Source of the DNA: Trileptium ribeirensis
Lineage: Eukaryota; Nematoda; Enoplea; Enoplida; Thoracostomopsidae
Length of the DNA: 64,000 bases
Assembly (NCBI GenBank): GCA_030248225.1
Contig: JASANE010029459.1
Span: forward strand, 1 to 64,000
Reading direction: 5' to 3'
Shown here: positions 1 to 12,007 of the stretch, piece by piece
Position numbering within the stretch: the stretch's first letter is position 1
Layout of the letters: every line of letters starts with the position of its first letter
The notes under the pieces: model-generated
The model's input: the letters and a program-made list of their open reading frames with translations, nothing else
Told to the model about the DNA's origin: nothing
The model's database searches: none
Position numbers and translations under genes: made by a program

Positions 1-2778
1 AATTTCTTGCATGTATGATATATTTAACCTTATTGTTAAGGTTAGGAACAAGTTTTCTAATTGGGGTGTATTTCATTCTAAAATCCTCCTTTACCTGGAG
101 GCAATACGGAGACAACATTGAGTCTTCAATTTTCATAGACTCGGGGGCAAATGGGTAATCACTGTGTAAGGTGTGTAAATAATCTGGGTATTGCAGATCA
201 ACTTCAAGCAAATAACCAACATCCCCATCCTTTTGCCAATTTATTTTTGACAGACGACTCACTTCTACCCACTTGAATCCATCTACGGGAAACTTCTGAA
301 CCATAGTCCATCCATATAAATTATTCGCATCCAAGTACATTATATAGTTTGACTCCTTACTTGGGTCATAATTTTCAAGATACTTGTTGTTGGCTTTGGC
401 ATACCGGTGTGAAATCATTGAAATACCTCCTCGTGTGCCATGTTCAAAAACATGTACATGTTAGAATCTTTCAACAATTGTAACCGAACACCCGTCAACT
501 TTAAACAAGCATCCCATCCAAAACTTGGAAGCGTTATATAATGTACTGGATCCAACTTATAATTATCAATAGCAAAATTTCGAAAACTTCCAAATACATC
601 ACATAATAACAAAACATCAGTTTTAACGTAGAGATCACGGTACTGACCCATGTTCTCTAAACTTAGCTCATTCCATACTTTTTCTGCATTTTTATAATCA
701 TCTTCAGTTATACTTTGATCATTTAATTTATTGTAGAACTTATCCATAGAAGGTAGTTGCGTTTCATCACGTTCCCAACAGTTCATATAATCGTAGGGGT
801 ATACACCTTTTCGCAATAACAGTTCTGTACTGTTCCCAAATTCCGCCGTCATTACCGGAAATTTACCATCCTTTTTTAAATTATCCACGAACGCTTGAAG
901 AGAAGATGACAGAAATTGAAAACTGTCTTTAAACTTGAGAGACCAATTATATTTTATAGGCTTTGGACTCTCTTCCGCTGCTGAAGTATCTTCATCCGAA
1001 ATATTATCCAAAAGTTCGTTATCCTCCATATCGCTATCTTCGCCCTCACCTATTTGATCAAGAGAAATCACATCTGACAGTTCGTCTTCGTTAACTTCTA
1101 GATGAGGTTGAATTTTATGTTGCATTGAGTCATGTATAGCGAACAGATGAGCGAGATAATCGTTGCGGTCATATGTAGCGGTTCTTTGTTGATGTTCAAC
1201 AATTTGATGTTGAAGTTTGATGGTGAAGGATAAATAATCCTCAGCACCTTTGGATATGCAATCGAGCTCCATTTTGAGTTGATTGGTTAATTTACCAATC
1301 TCCTGCATGATAAGATGACCATCATACTCTCGTAAGTTGTGGAAAAAGATGTTAACATCTCGGTTGATTTTATAACTAATGTTGAATTCATTGTGGACAG
1401 CACCGCGGAATCGGCCGCAAAGATGACAATGATCTCTGACACGATCGTAAAGCAGTTGTTTTCCACAAATGCAGTAATCTTTCACGTAGTTGTAGTGGAA
1501 CCAATCGTCTTTAGTCATTTGTAGCGATATTGGGTTATTGACACGCTCTTGGTACTTGTTACCCAATTCAATTACATTGAGTAAAAACTTTTTGACACAG
1601 TCTTTGCCGCGATATACCGCGGGTTTACCCATTTCCTTTGTGTCGTCTCCACAACATTGCAAAATGTCAATCAAACCATAGCCACGCACTTGATGTTTTT
1701 GATAAGCTTCAGTGTACGAAGTTGATGGACATGGTTGGCAAGAATCGATGGGGAGAAGTAGCGTTTCAAAATCAGCGTAGATGGTGTACGGAGCTCGAAC
1801 CATTTTATGAGTGTTTCAAAATTGCAGTATATCGTCTTTGGGAAAGGTTATTCGAGTATATTCGTTATTTTTACACATTGCGGTGCGGAGATCCAAGTTT
1901 TTTTGAGAATATTGAGGAAGAAGACATCGTTGACAGAAAAATGGTTTATGATGTTTTCCTCGTTGAGTGTGGAGTAATCGATCTAAATCTTTGATCCAGC
2001 AATAATGTCCTTTGTATAGAAGTATATTAACCCCTCGCTCATACGATCCCTCATATATACGAAGAGGTATTAGCTTGCCTTCGTCACAAGATATTACACT
2101 AACCCCAATATTGTTGAGCTTTTTAAATTTGTTGATGTCGCTGACTTGTACTGGGAATGTGATACCATCGAACTTGAGATTTTCGACATACGGTACATAT
2201 TTGGTATGACGATTTGGATGCTCCTTGAAATGAACAGGGTATAGAGCAGAAAGTATTGCCCATTGAAAACATTTGTTATCGTTATTTTCAACGTTAACGA
2301 CTGCTCTTTTAGCGTGAATTGTTTTTGGGAGAGGCTTGTATGTTGCCCCTCTTAATCCTACGTATCGAGCCAAATGGAGATCAAGATGTTCCACTTGTTT
2401 GACTATCCAGCCAGATCCGCGTTCAACAAAGGTATTTACGTTTTTTAAGATATCGTCAAAAATCATTGAAGTATGTTGATTGACGGCTGAAAAATTGAGA
2501 ATCCGCTGTATTTTGCCAGAGAAGGTGGCACTGATTGCGGAATCAGGATTCATATCCTTCTCGAACGTAACCATCATGCCAACGTATGCCTTGAGACCGT
2601 TCCATGTCGACAAACGCTCCTTGATCGCATTCTCCAACTGTCGCCTGCTGTGATTGAGGAATACAGCAGGGTCCACCACATTACGACGTGACGTAATTTG
2701 ATAGCTCTCCAAAAAACTGCGAAGTGGTTTGGAGAGCAGCGTAAGCACAAATCCGACCATTTCAGAAACGAAAGCCAT
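1..2778 (-). pseudogene. Maverick/Polinton-type (adintovirus-like) family B DNA polymerase, broken, 3' end off window
   Basis: The minus strand carries an N-terminal piece (2778 to 1816, 320 codons), then a long piece (1803 to 415, 462 codons), then a third piece from about 435 to base 1. The first two are in the same frame, separated by one TGA at 1816-1818. The third is in another frame, so a frameshift lies near 415-440. In the 462-codon piece I see the exonuclease I motif YADFE (residues 9-13), a Cys/His cluster with DHCHLCG (124-130) typical of this family, an exo II-like HNLREYDGHL (155-164) and exo III-region YPYDY (335-339). The third piece contains the polymerase A motif DANNLYG. These are diagnostic of protein-primed PolB of Polintons/adintoviruses; no integrase, ATPase or capsid gene lies in the window. 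An acidic stretch (about residues 196-280) between exo II and exo III looks inserted. A stop plus a frameshift indicate a dead copy, unless the breaks are assembly errors. Confidence 0.9.
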
Positions 2779-3579
2779 TGCAAACTGATTGATAAATTAA
2801 TGTATACCAGGTTTTATATCCTTTTTATGTATTCTCTGCTGCTACTGATTGGTTGGTTTATAGGGCATAGTTGATGGTGATTGGAATAACTCCAAAAGAA
2901 GCTTCAAGAACATTCCAAAGTGATGAGTCATCAATGTTATATTATATAGTGGATAGTAGATTATCTGAATATACATGCGTGGGCGAAGGTCTGTCATTAT
3001 ATATTATATAAATGCGTGGGCGGAGGGGGCTATATGTTACGTATATATGTATTTAGGGTAATTAATAATTCTTGACAGGTCACGTGACACAGGGTCAATA
3101 TTTCACCTAAAAAATTTGACAGGTCATTAATCAAGTGGCGTAGAACCGGCCTTTTTCCTATTACTTGAGTTCTTTTTTAATTCCCGTGCACATCTTTTTA
3201 CTATTGTGTGAAAATGGTTAAACGCAATCATTGGTACAGAATTGTGGATAGACGCTCATCCGTGCTTAACTATAAAGTAGATCATATAATATACAAAATA
3301 TGGTGGGTGCCCACAGAGCATAGTGGGTAAAAACTGCAAATGCCCGATCGCCCGGACAAATAATTACTGTCCCTAATTACCTAATACACAAACACAACGG
3401 TTAATATAAAAGCTCCTCTAATTGGAAGAATTTACAGTGCCTGAGACATAAGCAGGCCTGTCAGGCACACCAGATATTTAGTTTTATTTCAACAAATTTT
3501 GAAAACTTAAAACAAACGATACATCGCTCATATTAATATTTAGACTGAAAATTTTTAAAACATTGGAAACTTATCTTAT
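2779..3579. other. AT-rich upstream flank of the PolB remnant, no gene
   Basis: No credible coding sequence is seen. The stretch would hold the promoter or terminal part of the Polinton copy. Two short direct repeats stand out: a GCGTGGGCG core followed by RAGG near 2973 and 3011, and TTGACAGGTCA near 3074 and 3117. The first TTGACAGGTCA overlaps the 10-bp palindrome GTCACGTGAC, an E-box. Regulatory function is inference only. Confidence 0.4.
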
Positions 3580-3645
3580 CCTAGGGTCACTCAGTCAGGA
3601 GTGCGCCTAAAGTTGCGTGTTCGAATGCAACCTCTGTGGCCATTT
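3580..3645 (+). repeat. tRNA-like SINE head, degenerate
   Basis: The segment has an A-box-like GGTCACTCAGTCAGG followed about 30 bases later by a B-box-like GTGTTCGAATGCAAC. The acceptor stem does not pair properly, so this is not a working tRNA gene. It resembles the RNA polymerase III promoter head of a tRNA-derived SINE. Confidence 0.4.
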
Positions 3646-4904
3646 TTTCATTATATTGACCTGTCATGTTAGTTTCAGAAAATTATTTTACAATGACTTA
3701 AATTTATCTGAAATGTTATTAATCGTGTTTTATTAATATGTTTAAGCAATTATCAAAATATATGGCATCAATAGCTTTTTAGATTCGTTATAATCTGTTT
3801 AGCTTCTCTACAAGCTTTGACAAGCTAATTAGCAACAATTCACTGTCTCTTTCGGGCGTGTTTGGAGTGCATTGACAACATGTCATTGTACTGAAATTCA
3901 GCTAAAGAAGTGCCATATGCGGTGCCCATACAACGCGTAGATAAAGAGCGTTTCTTCGGTATCTACATAAGTTCCTTTGATACGGGCAGGAACGCTAACT
4001 TACAAGATCGTGCAATTCCTGATGGAAGAACCAGTGTATACATTTTCTTCAACCAGGCAAGTTAACCAACATGCATGCATACAACATGCATACAAAGACA
4101 GCGCTCTGCTAAACGCTGAGTTCTTAGAGGTGAGCCTTTAAGTTCTCGAGTCGTGCCAGTTTTATGATGTATGAGAAACCGAGCAGATTCCCTACTTACC
4201 TGAATTAAGCGGTGCCTAACCTGCACAAGGTTGGTATCAGATGTTAAAAGATCTTTTATAAAACAACAAATATAAACTACAAAAATTCTCGACAGAAGAA
4301 CACTTAAACACTTAAACATATATTGTAATACATAAATATTTCTACTTTAAATTATATTTTGATGCTTTGTATCATTTATATAATTGAGATCGCATAGCTA
4401 GTGGAAATACTTAGTAATATATCAATTCTAATCATAACTCAACAATGAAAGCGCGGTTCGGTATCGCTATGCCTTAAAATTTCAACGACTGTGCATTCTG
4501 GTGCCCTAGATATTAGTTTATTACAGTTTGATTTACACTAGGTAATAATTGTTCCCCTGCCGTTACATAACACTTGAGTAAACTAAACAACTGCTGGAGC
4601 AATCTTTATGATTTTTTCAGTGGTTGAACAAACTGGAAAGACGCATTGGCTAGGATATAATGGGTTATCCAAATCATACAAGATAAAATTGTAGCGATTG
4701 TGTAATGTTTGCTGGCTCTAGCTGGCAAATTCGAGTAGCTAGCTTTAGGTGTTTATTTCTGCCACGTTGGTCAGGTTCATCGTTAATTGCTTTCTACCCG
4801 CATTTAATTATTAAGACTAGAATATCTGCAACGTTTCACGCCTCTTTGGGAAACCCGAACCGCAGTTCACATGATCAGCAATATAGTGCAGGACACCTAT
4901 GTTA
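3646..4904. other. No recognised gene; holds one copy of a dispersed repeat at 4380-4450
   Basis: I see no supported coding region. From 4380 a stretch of about 70 bases is clearly related to 10148-10218, sharing the core CATAGCTAGTGGAAATA and, downstream, TCATAACTCARCAATGA. This marks an unclassified dispersed repeat. Confidence 0.45.
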
Positions 4905-4984
4905 AAATGTGGCCGAAGTTATGTAGAGTGCTCTTCCGTCCTACTAGTCTAGAAGGTGTGTGTTCAACTCCCAACAGCACCTAA
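4905..4984 (+). repeat. Second tRNA-like SINE head, degenerate
   Basis: A TGGCCGAAGTTATGTAGAG A-box-like stretch and a B-box-like GTGTTCAACTCCC lie at tRNA spacing. Stem pairing is poor, so a pseudogene or SINE head is more likely than a functional tRNA. Confidence 0.35.
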
Positions 4985-6704
4985 AATTCCACGTAAATTT
5001 AAATCTGGAATTTTAGTATCACGATATACCTGAGTATTTTATCGGGTGTCATTCACTGAACGAATAAAAGTGAACGTTTGTGTTTAACAAACGATCGAAG
5101 TAAGAAAGTCTAAATTTAGTTGTGCACCAAGATTGCAGCCAGGCCGAAAAATCCAAGTTTTTTCCGTGGATTTCATACTTCTTTAAGCATTTCACTGATA
5201 GGCAATATATTCGAATGTGTTCTGTGATGTTTGTGTCCTTTCAGTCGTGGCAACTCAAGCCCATCGTGTCTTGACCTGTTTTTGGTCGGAAACTCTTTTT
5301 TTGTCAATTACATAAATAAAGCATGCAAATTTATAAAATTCAATTGCAGTATCTATAACTCGGCATCTCGTCGAGCATTGTTTTTAATTTTTTCTCGCGA
5401 CACGACGTAAAGTGGATATATACTGGTTTAAACACTTGCTCATATCTCACCCGATGCTGATGAGTGGTCGAACAACGAGTGTTTAGGTCAAAATTGAGCA
5501 AAATTTAAACGTTGTCACGCATAATGCGGCAATGGCTAAAACTAAACGGTTTAAATGAATTGCTGATATCGCTCAAATTTTCATAATACACTTACCCCGA
5601 GTAATCTACTAAGACTGCAAATATCACCAGAATAGCTCAATCTTTCCGGAGGCCAATGTGGGTTTAATTTTTTACCTAAACGCAGCTAAATTTGAAAATT
5701 TACCTGGCTTACTAGCAATACAAATATCGCTGCATTATACCTCTTATTTTATAGAATATTTGGGTTAAAACTCCATTACTTTCAAAACCTAGATAGTACA
5801 ATATAAATTATTACCGCTTGTATCTGTCAAATGCTAAACCCGACTTGGCTCGAATTATCACAATGTAGCTGTGCTAATTGGCTCATTCGTAATAGAAACG
5901 TATATTATCAATTCAGTAACCTCGGAACTAAATGCTGTTCCAATTTGATTCAAATGTTCACTTAGTGCGACATGTGCAGTCCGCAAATCTGTCTTACTGA
6001 TTACTTTTAGTATTAATTCCAATAGGGTTCAGATTTGTGTCACTTATAAAGTTCAACGAAACTCAGTTCTATTACTGTAAGGCAGGTACGTTTATACTGA
6101 GCTGATATTAAATTTTTGTAACGTAAACATAGCACTTCTAACACTAACATGTCATTTACTAAAATGCAACAATCATTTAATATACATGGCTGAAGCCTAA
6201 AAATTCCTCAAAATTGAATGCTAAGATCACACAGTAGTTAAAGTCTATTTTTTCACAGATTGGACTAGGATTGGATAAAAACAGAAGTTAATATATCATT
6301 GCTGTACCTATTTGAAATGTGTATTGTCTTTACGGCTCAGCTATGGTCAAATATTCATATATTACAAATATACTATTGCAGTTCTGAAAATTCTACGTTA
6401 TTTCATATGTTATATCTCAGATATGCAGTGTTGTTTTTTCTCCAGAGGAAATTCCAGAAAATACGTGGTACTACACAGTGTGACAAAGAGGTGAGCTTTA
6501 AACTCGACCATGTACAAGACTTGGCTAGAAATGAAAAATGTTGCAGCCTACTGTTGCGAGCGTAAAGCTTTTATCCTGCACGTATGTGATATTTTAAAGA
6601 AATGATTAGCATATTTTGACATAACCCCTTAGCTGTTACAGTCCCCATTTTAACCGATAAAATCGAATTAGAAGTTTGACAGTACCATTGGGTCACATGT
6701 AATG
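4985..6704. other. No recognised gene
   Basis: The stretch is AT-rich with only short open frames. Nothing in it matches a protein family that I recognise, and I see no array or inverted repeat. Confidence 0.4.
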
Positions 6705-8340
6705 CAGCTTTCTATTTGTTTTTATAGCAACTACATGAACAAAATTAGTAATACATGGAAAGCACGCGCTACAAAGATAACACATGGTAAGCTCGAGCTT
6801 TCTATTTGTTTTTACAGCAACTACGTAAACAACATTAGTAATACATAAAAAGCACATGCTACGTAGAAAACAAATAATAAGATTAAGCTTTCCATTTGTT
6901 TTAAAGCAGCTACACAAATATCGTTGATAATATATAAAAAAGCACGTGTTATATAGAAAACAAATTGTTAGCTCGAGCTTTCTATTTGTTTTTGTAGCAA
7001 CTACATAAACAACATCAGTAATATATAAAGCGCACGTGCTACATATAAAACGAATAGTAAGCTCGAGCTTTCTATTTGTTTTTACAGCAGGTACACAAAC
7101 AACATTAGTAATACATGAAAAGCACGCGCTACAAAGATAACACTTTTAAGCTCGAGCTTTCTATTTGTTTTTACAGCAACTACGTAAACAACATTAGTAA
7201 TATATAAAAATCACGTGCTACATAGAAAACAAATAGTTAGCTCGAGCTTTCTATTCGTTTTTACAGCAGCTACACAAACAACATTAGTAATATATAAAAA
7301 TCACGTGCTACATAGAAAACAAATAGATAGCTCGAGCTTTCTATTTGTTTTTACAGCAGCTATATAAACAACATTTGTAATACTTTCAAATTCGTGCTGT
7401 ATAGAAAACATATAGTCAGCTCGATCTTACTATTTGTTTTTATACCAGCTACATACATAAACAACGTTAGTAATATACACAAAAGCATATGCTACATGGA
7501 AAACAAATAGTAAGCTTGAGCTTTCTATTTGTTTTTGCAGCAGCTACACAAACAACGGTGGTAATATATAAAAACGCACGTGCTACATAGAAAACAAATA
7601 GTAAGCTTGAGGTTTCTATTTGTTTTTTAGCAGCTACACAAACAACATTAGTAATACATAAAAAGCACGTTCTATATATAAAAACAAATAGTAAGCTGGA
7701 GCTTTCTATTTGTTTTTACAGCAGCTACACAAACAACATTAGTAATACTTAAAAAGCACGTTCTATATATAAAAACAAATAGTAAGCTGGAGCTTTCTAT
7801 TTGTTTTTGCAGCATTAGTAATACAACATTAGTAATACATAAAAAGCACATGCTACGTAGAAAACAAATAATAAGATTAAGCTTTCCATTTGTTTTAAAG
7901 CAGCTACACAAACATCGTTGATAATATATAAAAAGCACGTGTTATATAGAAAACAAATAGTTAGCTCGAGCTTTCTATTTGTTTTTGTAGCAGCTACATA
8001 AACAACATCAGTAATATATAAAAATCACGTGCTACATAGAAAACAAATAATTAGGTCGAGCTTTCTATTAGTTTTTGCAGCAGCTACATAAACAACATTA
8101 GTAATATATAAAAATCGCGTGCTACATAGAAAACAAATAGCTCGAGCTTTGTATTTGTTTTTACAGCAGCTACATAAACAACATTAGGAATATATAAAAA
8201 TCACGTGCTACATAGAAAACAAATAGTTAGCTCGAGCTTTCTATTTGTTCTTACAGCAGCTACATAAACAACATTAGAAATATATAAAAAAGCATGTGCT
8301 AGATAAAAAAACAAATAGTAAGCTCGAGCTCTCTATTTAA
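6705..8340. repeat. Satellite array, ~90-bp unit, about 18 copies
   Basis: The marker CTTTCTATTTGTTTTT recurs about every 90 bases (near 6707, 6797, 6888, 6978, 7068 and on to 8328). Units are diverged by point changes and small indels. The junction between units is palindromic: AAAACAAATAG, then an AGCTCGAGCT core with an XhoI site, then CTATTTGTTTT. Two rare variant units near 6855-6990 recur together near 7840-7980, and one variant unit is doubled at 7640-7820. Short open frames here are by-products of the repeat. Confidence 0.92.
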
Positions 8341-9290
8341 TTACGAACGCATTGAAGGGATATTATATACAGTAATTTGTGAAAAAGTTCATTATTCAGA
8401 GTTTTCATTTTCGTTTTACTGCTTCTAAGACTGGTGATCATTGCGACCAACGATTTTTCGAAGTTATCAAATCTTTAAGTATACACCTAGACATTTTCAG
8501 CAATATTTGATTGTTTTGCCGCAGCACAAGGTGCAATGTTTCAAATCGGCTTTCTCTATTGAACTATTCGACGTGAATCGCACCATCAGGTAGTATAGAT
8601 ACATATGAAGATGTGCACTGTGGTCTGACTCTGAAATATGTAAACGACAATTTTTGGGTAAGTCGTTTGGCACTTGTAATTCAAACCAACAGTCAATCTT
8701 TTGTATCCAAAGAAACTCGTTTGAATTTAACGTCGAATGAAAAACCTTATGATTTCAAGTTTCACTATTTGAAAGTTCCAGGTAGATTATGTTTCATCCA
8801 GCCGTGTTTATATTTTCAACTGAAGCTGGTTATATCTGTTATAATAGCGCGATAGAAAAGTAGTTTAGGCACACATTTGTTATCAATGGCCGGTGAGATT
8901 TGAAAAGACAAAACTTAAGGAAATATTCTTAAATTCAAGTATTTACTCGTACACCGAGAGTAACAGAAACGAATTCGGCTTACTGACCATTACAAGATTC
9001 CAAATTAAGTTTCCTGAACCATTTCTAAAGTAGCAAAACAACCGGAAATGTTTTAACTGAAAACGCTGCGGCATTTTAATTATATATCGAAACAAATATT
9101 TTAAATTCATTCCCATTTTGGCTAATTTTTCCAGTTGTTTGGTTTAAATTTTATCCAATTATTGCCAGTTTTTTTCAATTTTCCCCAAATTTTCACCGTG
9201 CTCTTTATTTTTTGTTCGCTTTGGGTGTGGTGGTGCGTTGCATCGGAGATGGGCTGGTGGGCTTCAGGCCGAGTTCTGTACCTCAGAATG
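8341..9290. other. No recognised gene
   Basis: An open stretch at about 8613-8855 (+) has no family resemblance and no clear start. It holds a possible splice donor (TTTTGGGTAAGT near 8655), which is not enough to call a gene. Confidence 0.3.
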
Positions 9291-9783
9291 TTATGCGTGA
9301 GTAAACTTATGGTGACTCCGGCAACCATCCTATTCTGTCATTACCGATATCGAAACGTAAACCCTTGTTATGGAAAACAGGCGTACTTTCATTCGATTTT
9401 TCGCTAACCGGAAATTGCCAAAATCAAATTCAAGTGCCAGAAATTAGATCTTGTGTTCGAACAGGATTTCGGCGATTTCAGTTTGCAGAAATTCTGTTCC
9501 GTAATGTATTATCATTTAAATTTTGGATTATACAGTGTTCGCGAACAAATTTAATGCAAAAGTGACGTCACAAAGAAATCGACAAATTTTTGTTCTCAAA
9601 ATTTGGGTAATTTTACTTCAATTTTCGCCAACACAAAATGGTAAGATTTCAATCGCAAGCGCTGTGTTCGCGAACAGTTTTACGCCGAATTTCAATTGAC
9701 CAAAAAGCGTTCCGTAACAAATTGTATCCAAAAATACAAAATAGGATGGTTTGCAAAGTCACCTTAAGTTTACTCGCGCATTA
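9291..9783. mobile_element. MITE-like element, copy 1 of a two-copy family
   Basis: About 45-bp terminal inverted repeats: the left end (9291-9335) contains GTGAGTAAACTTATGGTGAC and the right end (9740-9783) its inverted match, including CTTAAGTTTACTC. There is no transposase inside, so it would be a non-autonomous DNA transposon. The interior carries palindromes: TGTTCGCGAACA at 9536 and 9665, TGTTCGAACA at 9454, and GTGACGTCAC at 9562. The target duplication is not clear; a TA site is possible. Confidence 0.7.
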
Positions 9784-11062
9784 CCTTATAGAACTATATG
9801 AATTAAACATACATGTATGTTAGAACTTGCTAATCGAGGGTAAATAAAACACAAAACTTTTACTAACAATAACAAAAATCATTCAACACGATGACGAGAA
9901 GACTAGTAATGTTGCGATCGTATCAAAACTGTCTAACTACAACTCCAATACTTTAGATTATATACTGGTCTAAGCGTGAAAAGGCGCATACTCAAAATAG
10001 CAACATAGCTATCAGACAATATGGAGATAGTAGTCAATCTAACAAAATGACTGTTTATATCGGTGACAACTGCTACACGTAAATATTTTGACATATTTTG
10101 TAATATCAGTGTTCCCAACCACTGTACGTAATAGGACCTAGTATTATATAATTAAGATCACATAGCTAGTGGAAATAATTCACGATGAGGTTTTTTATCG
10201 TCATAACTCAGCAATGATGTCGGATACTTGGATCGGTGTCACCGGTAGCTCAAAATGAGTCTTTTTATGTGTTCTACCGACTTTGGTGTAAATCTACACC
10301 TCGCCTTATTTCCACTATTGAACATATTTCTTGGCCATTTTACGTTATGCTAACTTTATAACATTATTTGAAACAAGACTATGTGTGGAATGGATTAACC
10401 GATTTTACGGAAGTGATTTATAGTACAATGGTACTTAGTGTATATGCGTACGTCATCATGCATTCAACTGCACGAGCTTCCGTTTGTGAAGAAGAACTGT
10501 TGAATCGTTATTAAAAATTGAAATCTTCTAACTGTTCGATTCAAGATTTTCCGTATCACTTGTATAGAATGCAGGAAAGATGAAATCTCTTATTTTTGAT
10601 ATCATAAGATTGTCTAGTATGATTTTTTCTATTTCTTCCAGTATAACCGGTGCTGCAGTTTTATGACAATTTTAATTCAAAATTTCAGCAAATTTCAGTT
10701 TCTTTCCGGTGACACACGTGTCGTGTGCCACAGAGCTATTAAATTTACGTTCAAATTACGTTAAAGTTGTGCGATGCTTCTAGTGTCTTTAAAACATCCA
10801 TCAATAGAATATTATACATGCCCCTTATATACATATAAAATTCTATCCTTAAACTTGTAATAAATTCTATCCTTAAACTTGTAATAATTAAGCTGCAGAA
10901 CACTCCATAATTCTAAAGTTCGAGCTTTTGCCAAAGATTCCAAAAGTAAGCCTTTTTAATATTTTTGACAAGCTGAACCAGCCTCAAGGTCTAAAATAAA
11001 AATGAACATGGCGTCGAGAACTGCCCTATTATTAGTTATTATATAACGAAAATTAGTGATAA
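9784..11062. other. No recognised gene; second dispersed-repeat copy at 10148-10218
   Basis: No coding region is supported. The repeat at 10148 pairs with that at 4380. Two adjacent near-identical copies of an ATTCTATCCTTAAACTTGTA stretch lie at about 10840-10886. Confidence 0.4.
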
Positions 11063-11398
11063 GCTAATGCATGAGTAAACTTAAGCTGCGCCACTTACCA
11101 TCCTCTTTTGACAAAAGCGATTGCCATTCAGTTGTTCTGTGAACACAAATTTCATTTTTGCGTTGAAGAACAGAAATTTGTCCGTTACATATTCAATACA
11201 TTATAATTTGAAAATGTTCACATTGGTATTAAAATGCAGGGGCCGAATTGCATTCGCTAACGGCGTTATAGAACAGAAAAAGAAGTCGAAATTGGATACT
11301 GCTAATGCAATCCGAGTTTTGTGCGACAACAACGTTTTGTATATAGTGTCAAAGGAGGATGGTTGGGGGCGCATCTTAAGTTTACTCTTGCATAAGCC
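11063..11398. mobile_element. MITE-like element, copy 2 of the family at 9291
   Basis: The left terminus (11063-11114) and right terminus (11348-11397) are inverted copies over about 50 bases. They share ATGCAWGAGTAAACTTAAG and a CCATCCTC block with each other and with the element at 9291. The interior is shorter (about 335 bp in all) and unrelated in detail. No transposase is present. Confidence 0.7.
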
Positions 11399-12007
11399 CC
11401 AGCAAACAAGATTATATATTCGTCAATTATTCCAGCTGTGAATTACGCATAATTAAGCTAAAGTAATCAATAGGTTAAAAGTTGCATGCTGCTAAATTTT
11501 CCGAGCCTATGACTGACACCATCCGTAAAATTTTAACATTATTGTATTCAATCCAAGCTTATCACTCAACCTACAGATGGTATATCGGGAAATCTGTATG
11601 CTATTTACAAATCTTGAAATAGTTACGACGAAACTAAACAATGGGGGCTGCTGAACATAGCCTTAGATAAAATAGTAACCAGAATGTAAATGGCAATAGT
11701 ACCCGTGAAAGAAGTATATTTAGGTATTTTTGTAATGTTATGTACTAAAAACAGACTCAAAGATTTATAGTAAGCCTTAGATCAAAGAACATTGGCATAA
11801 GTAGCTGTGTTCATGGGATTATCGGTTATTTCATGGTGGTAGTATATAATTTCGTAAATAATTACGCGTTGTGACATACGTTTTAATCGTGCGACGGTAG
11901 TTGGAAATTTGTCACTTGTTGACGCTTTGTATATGTACTATAATATCTATACATAAATTACGTTTAACGTTGCTGTAATATATTTTAGCGGCTTAAAACA
12001 TAAAATC
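11399..12007. other. Intergenic, upstream of the 12008 open frame
   Basis: The stretch is AT-rich with no coding signal. It would contain the promoter of the 12008 gene if that gene is real. TATA-like runs occur near 11930-11960, but no one site stands out. Confidence 0.3.

Noticed and set aside
1638..1994. Plus-strand open frame opposite the PolB gene
   Set aside because: It is antisense shadow of conserved polymerase code with no motif of its own.
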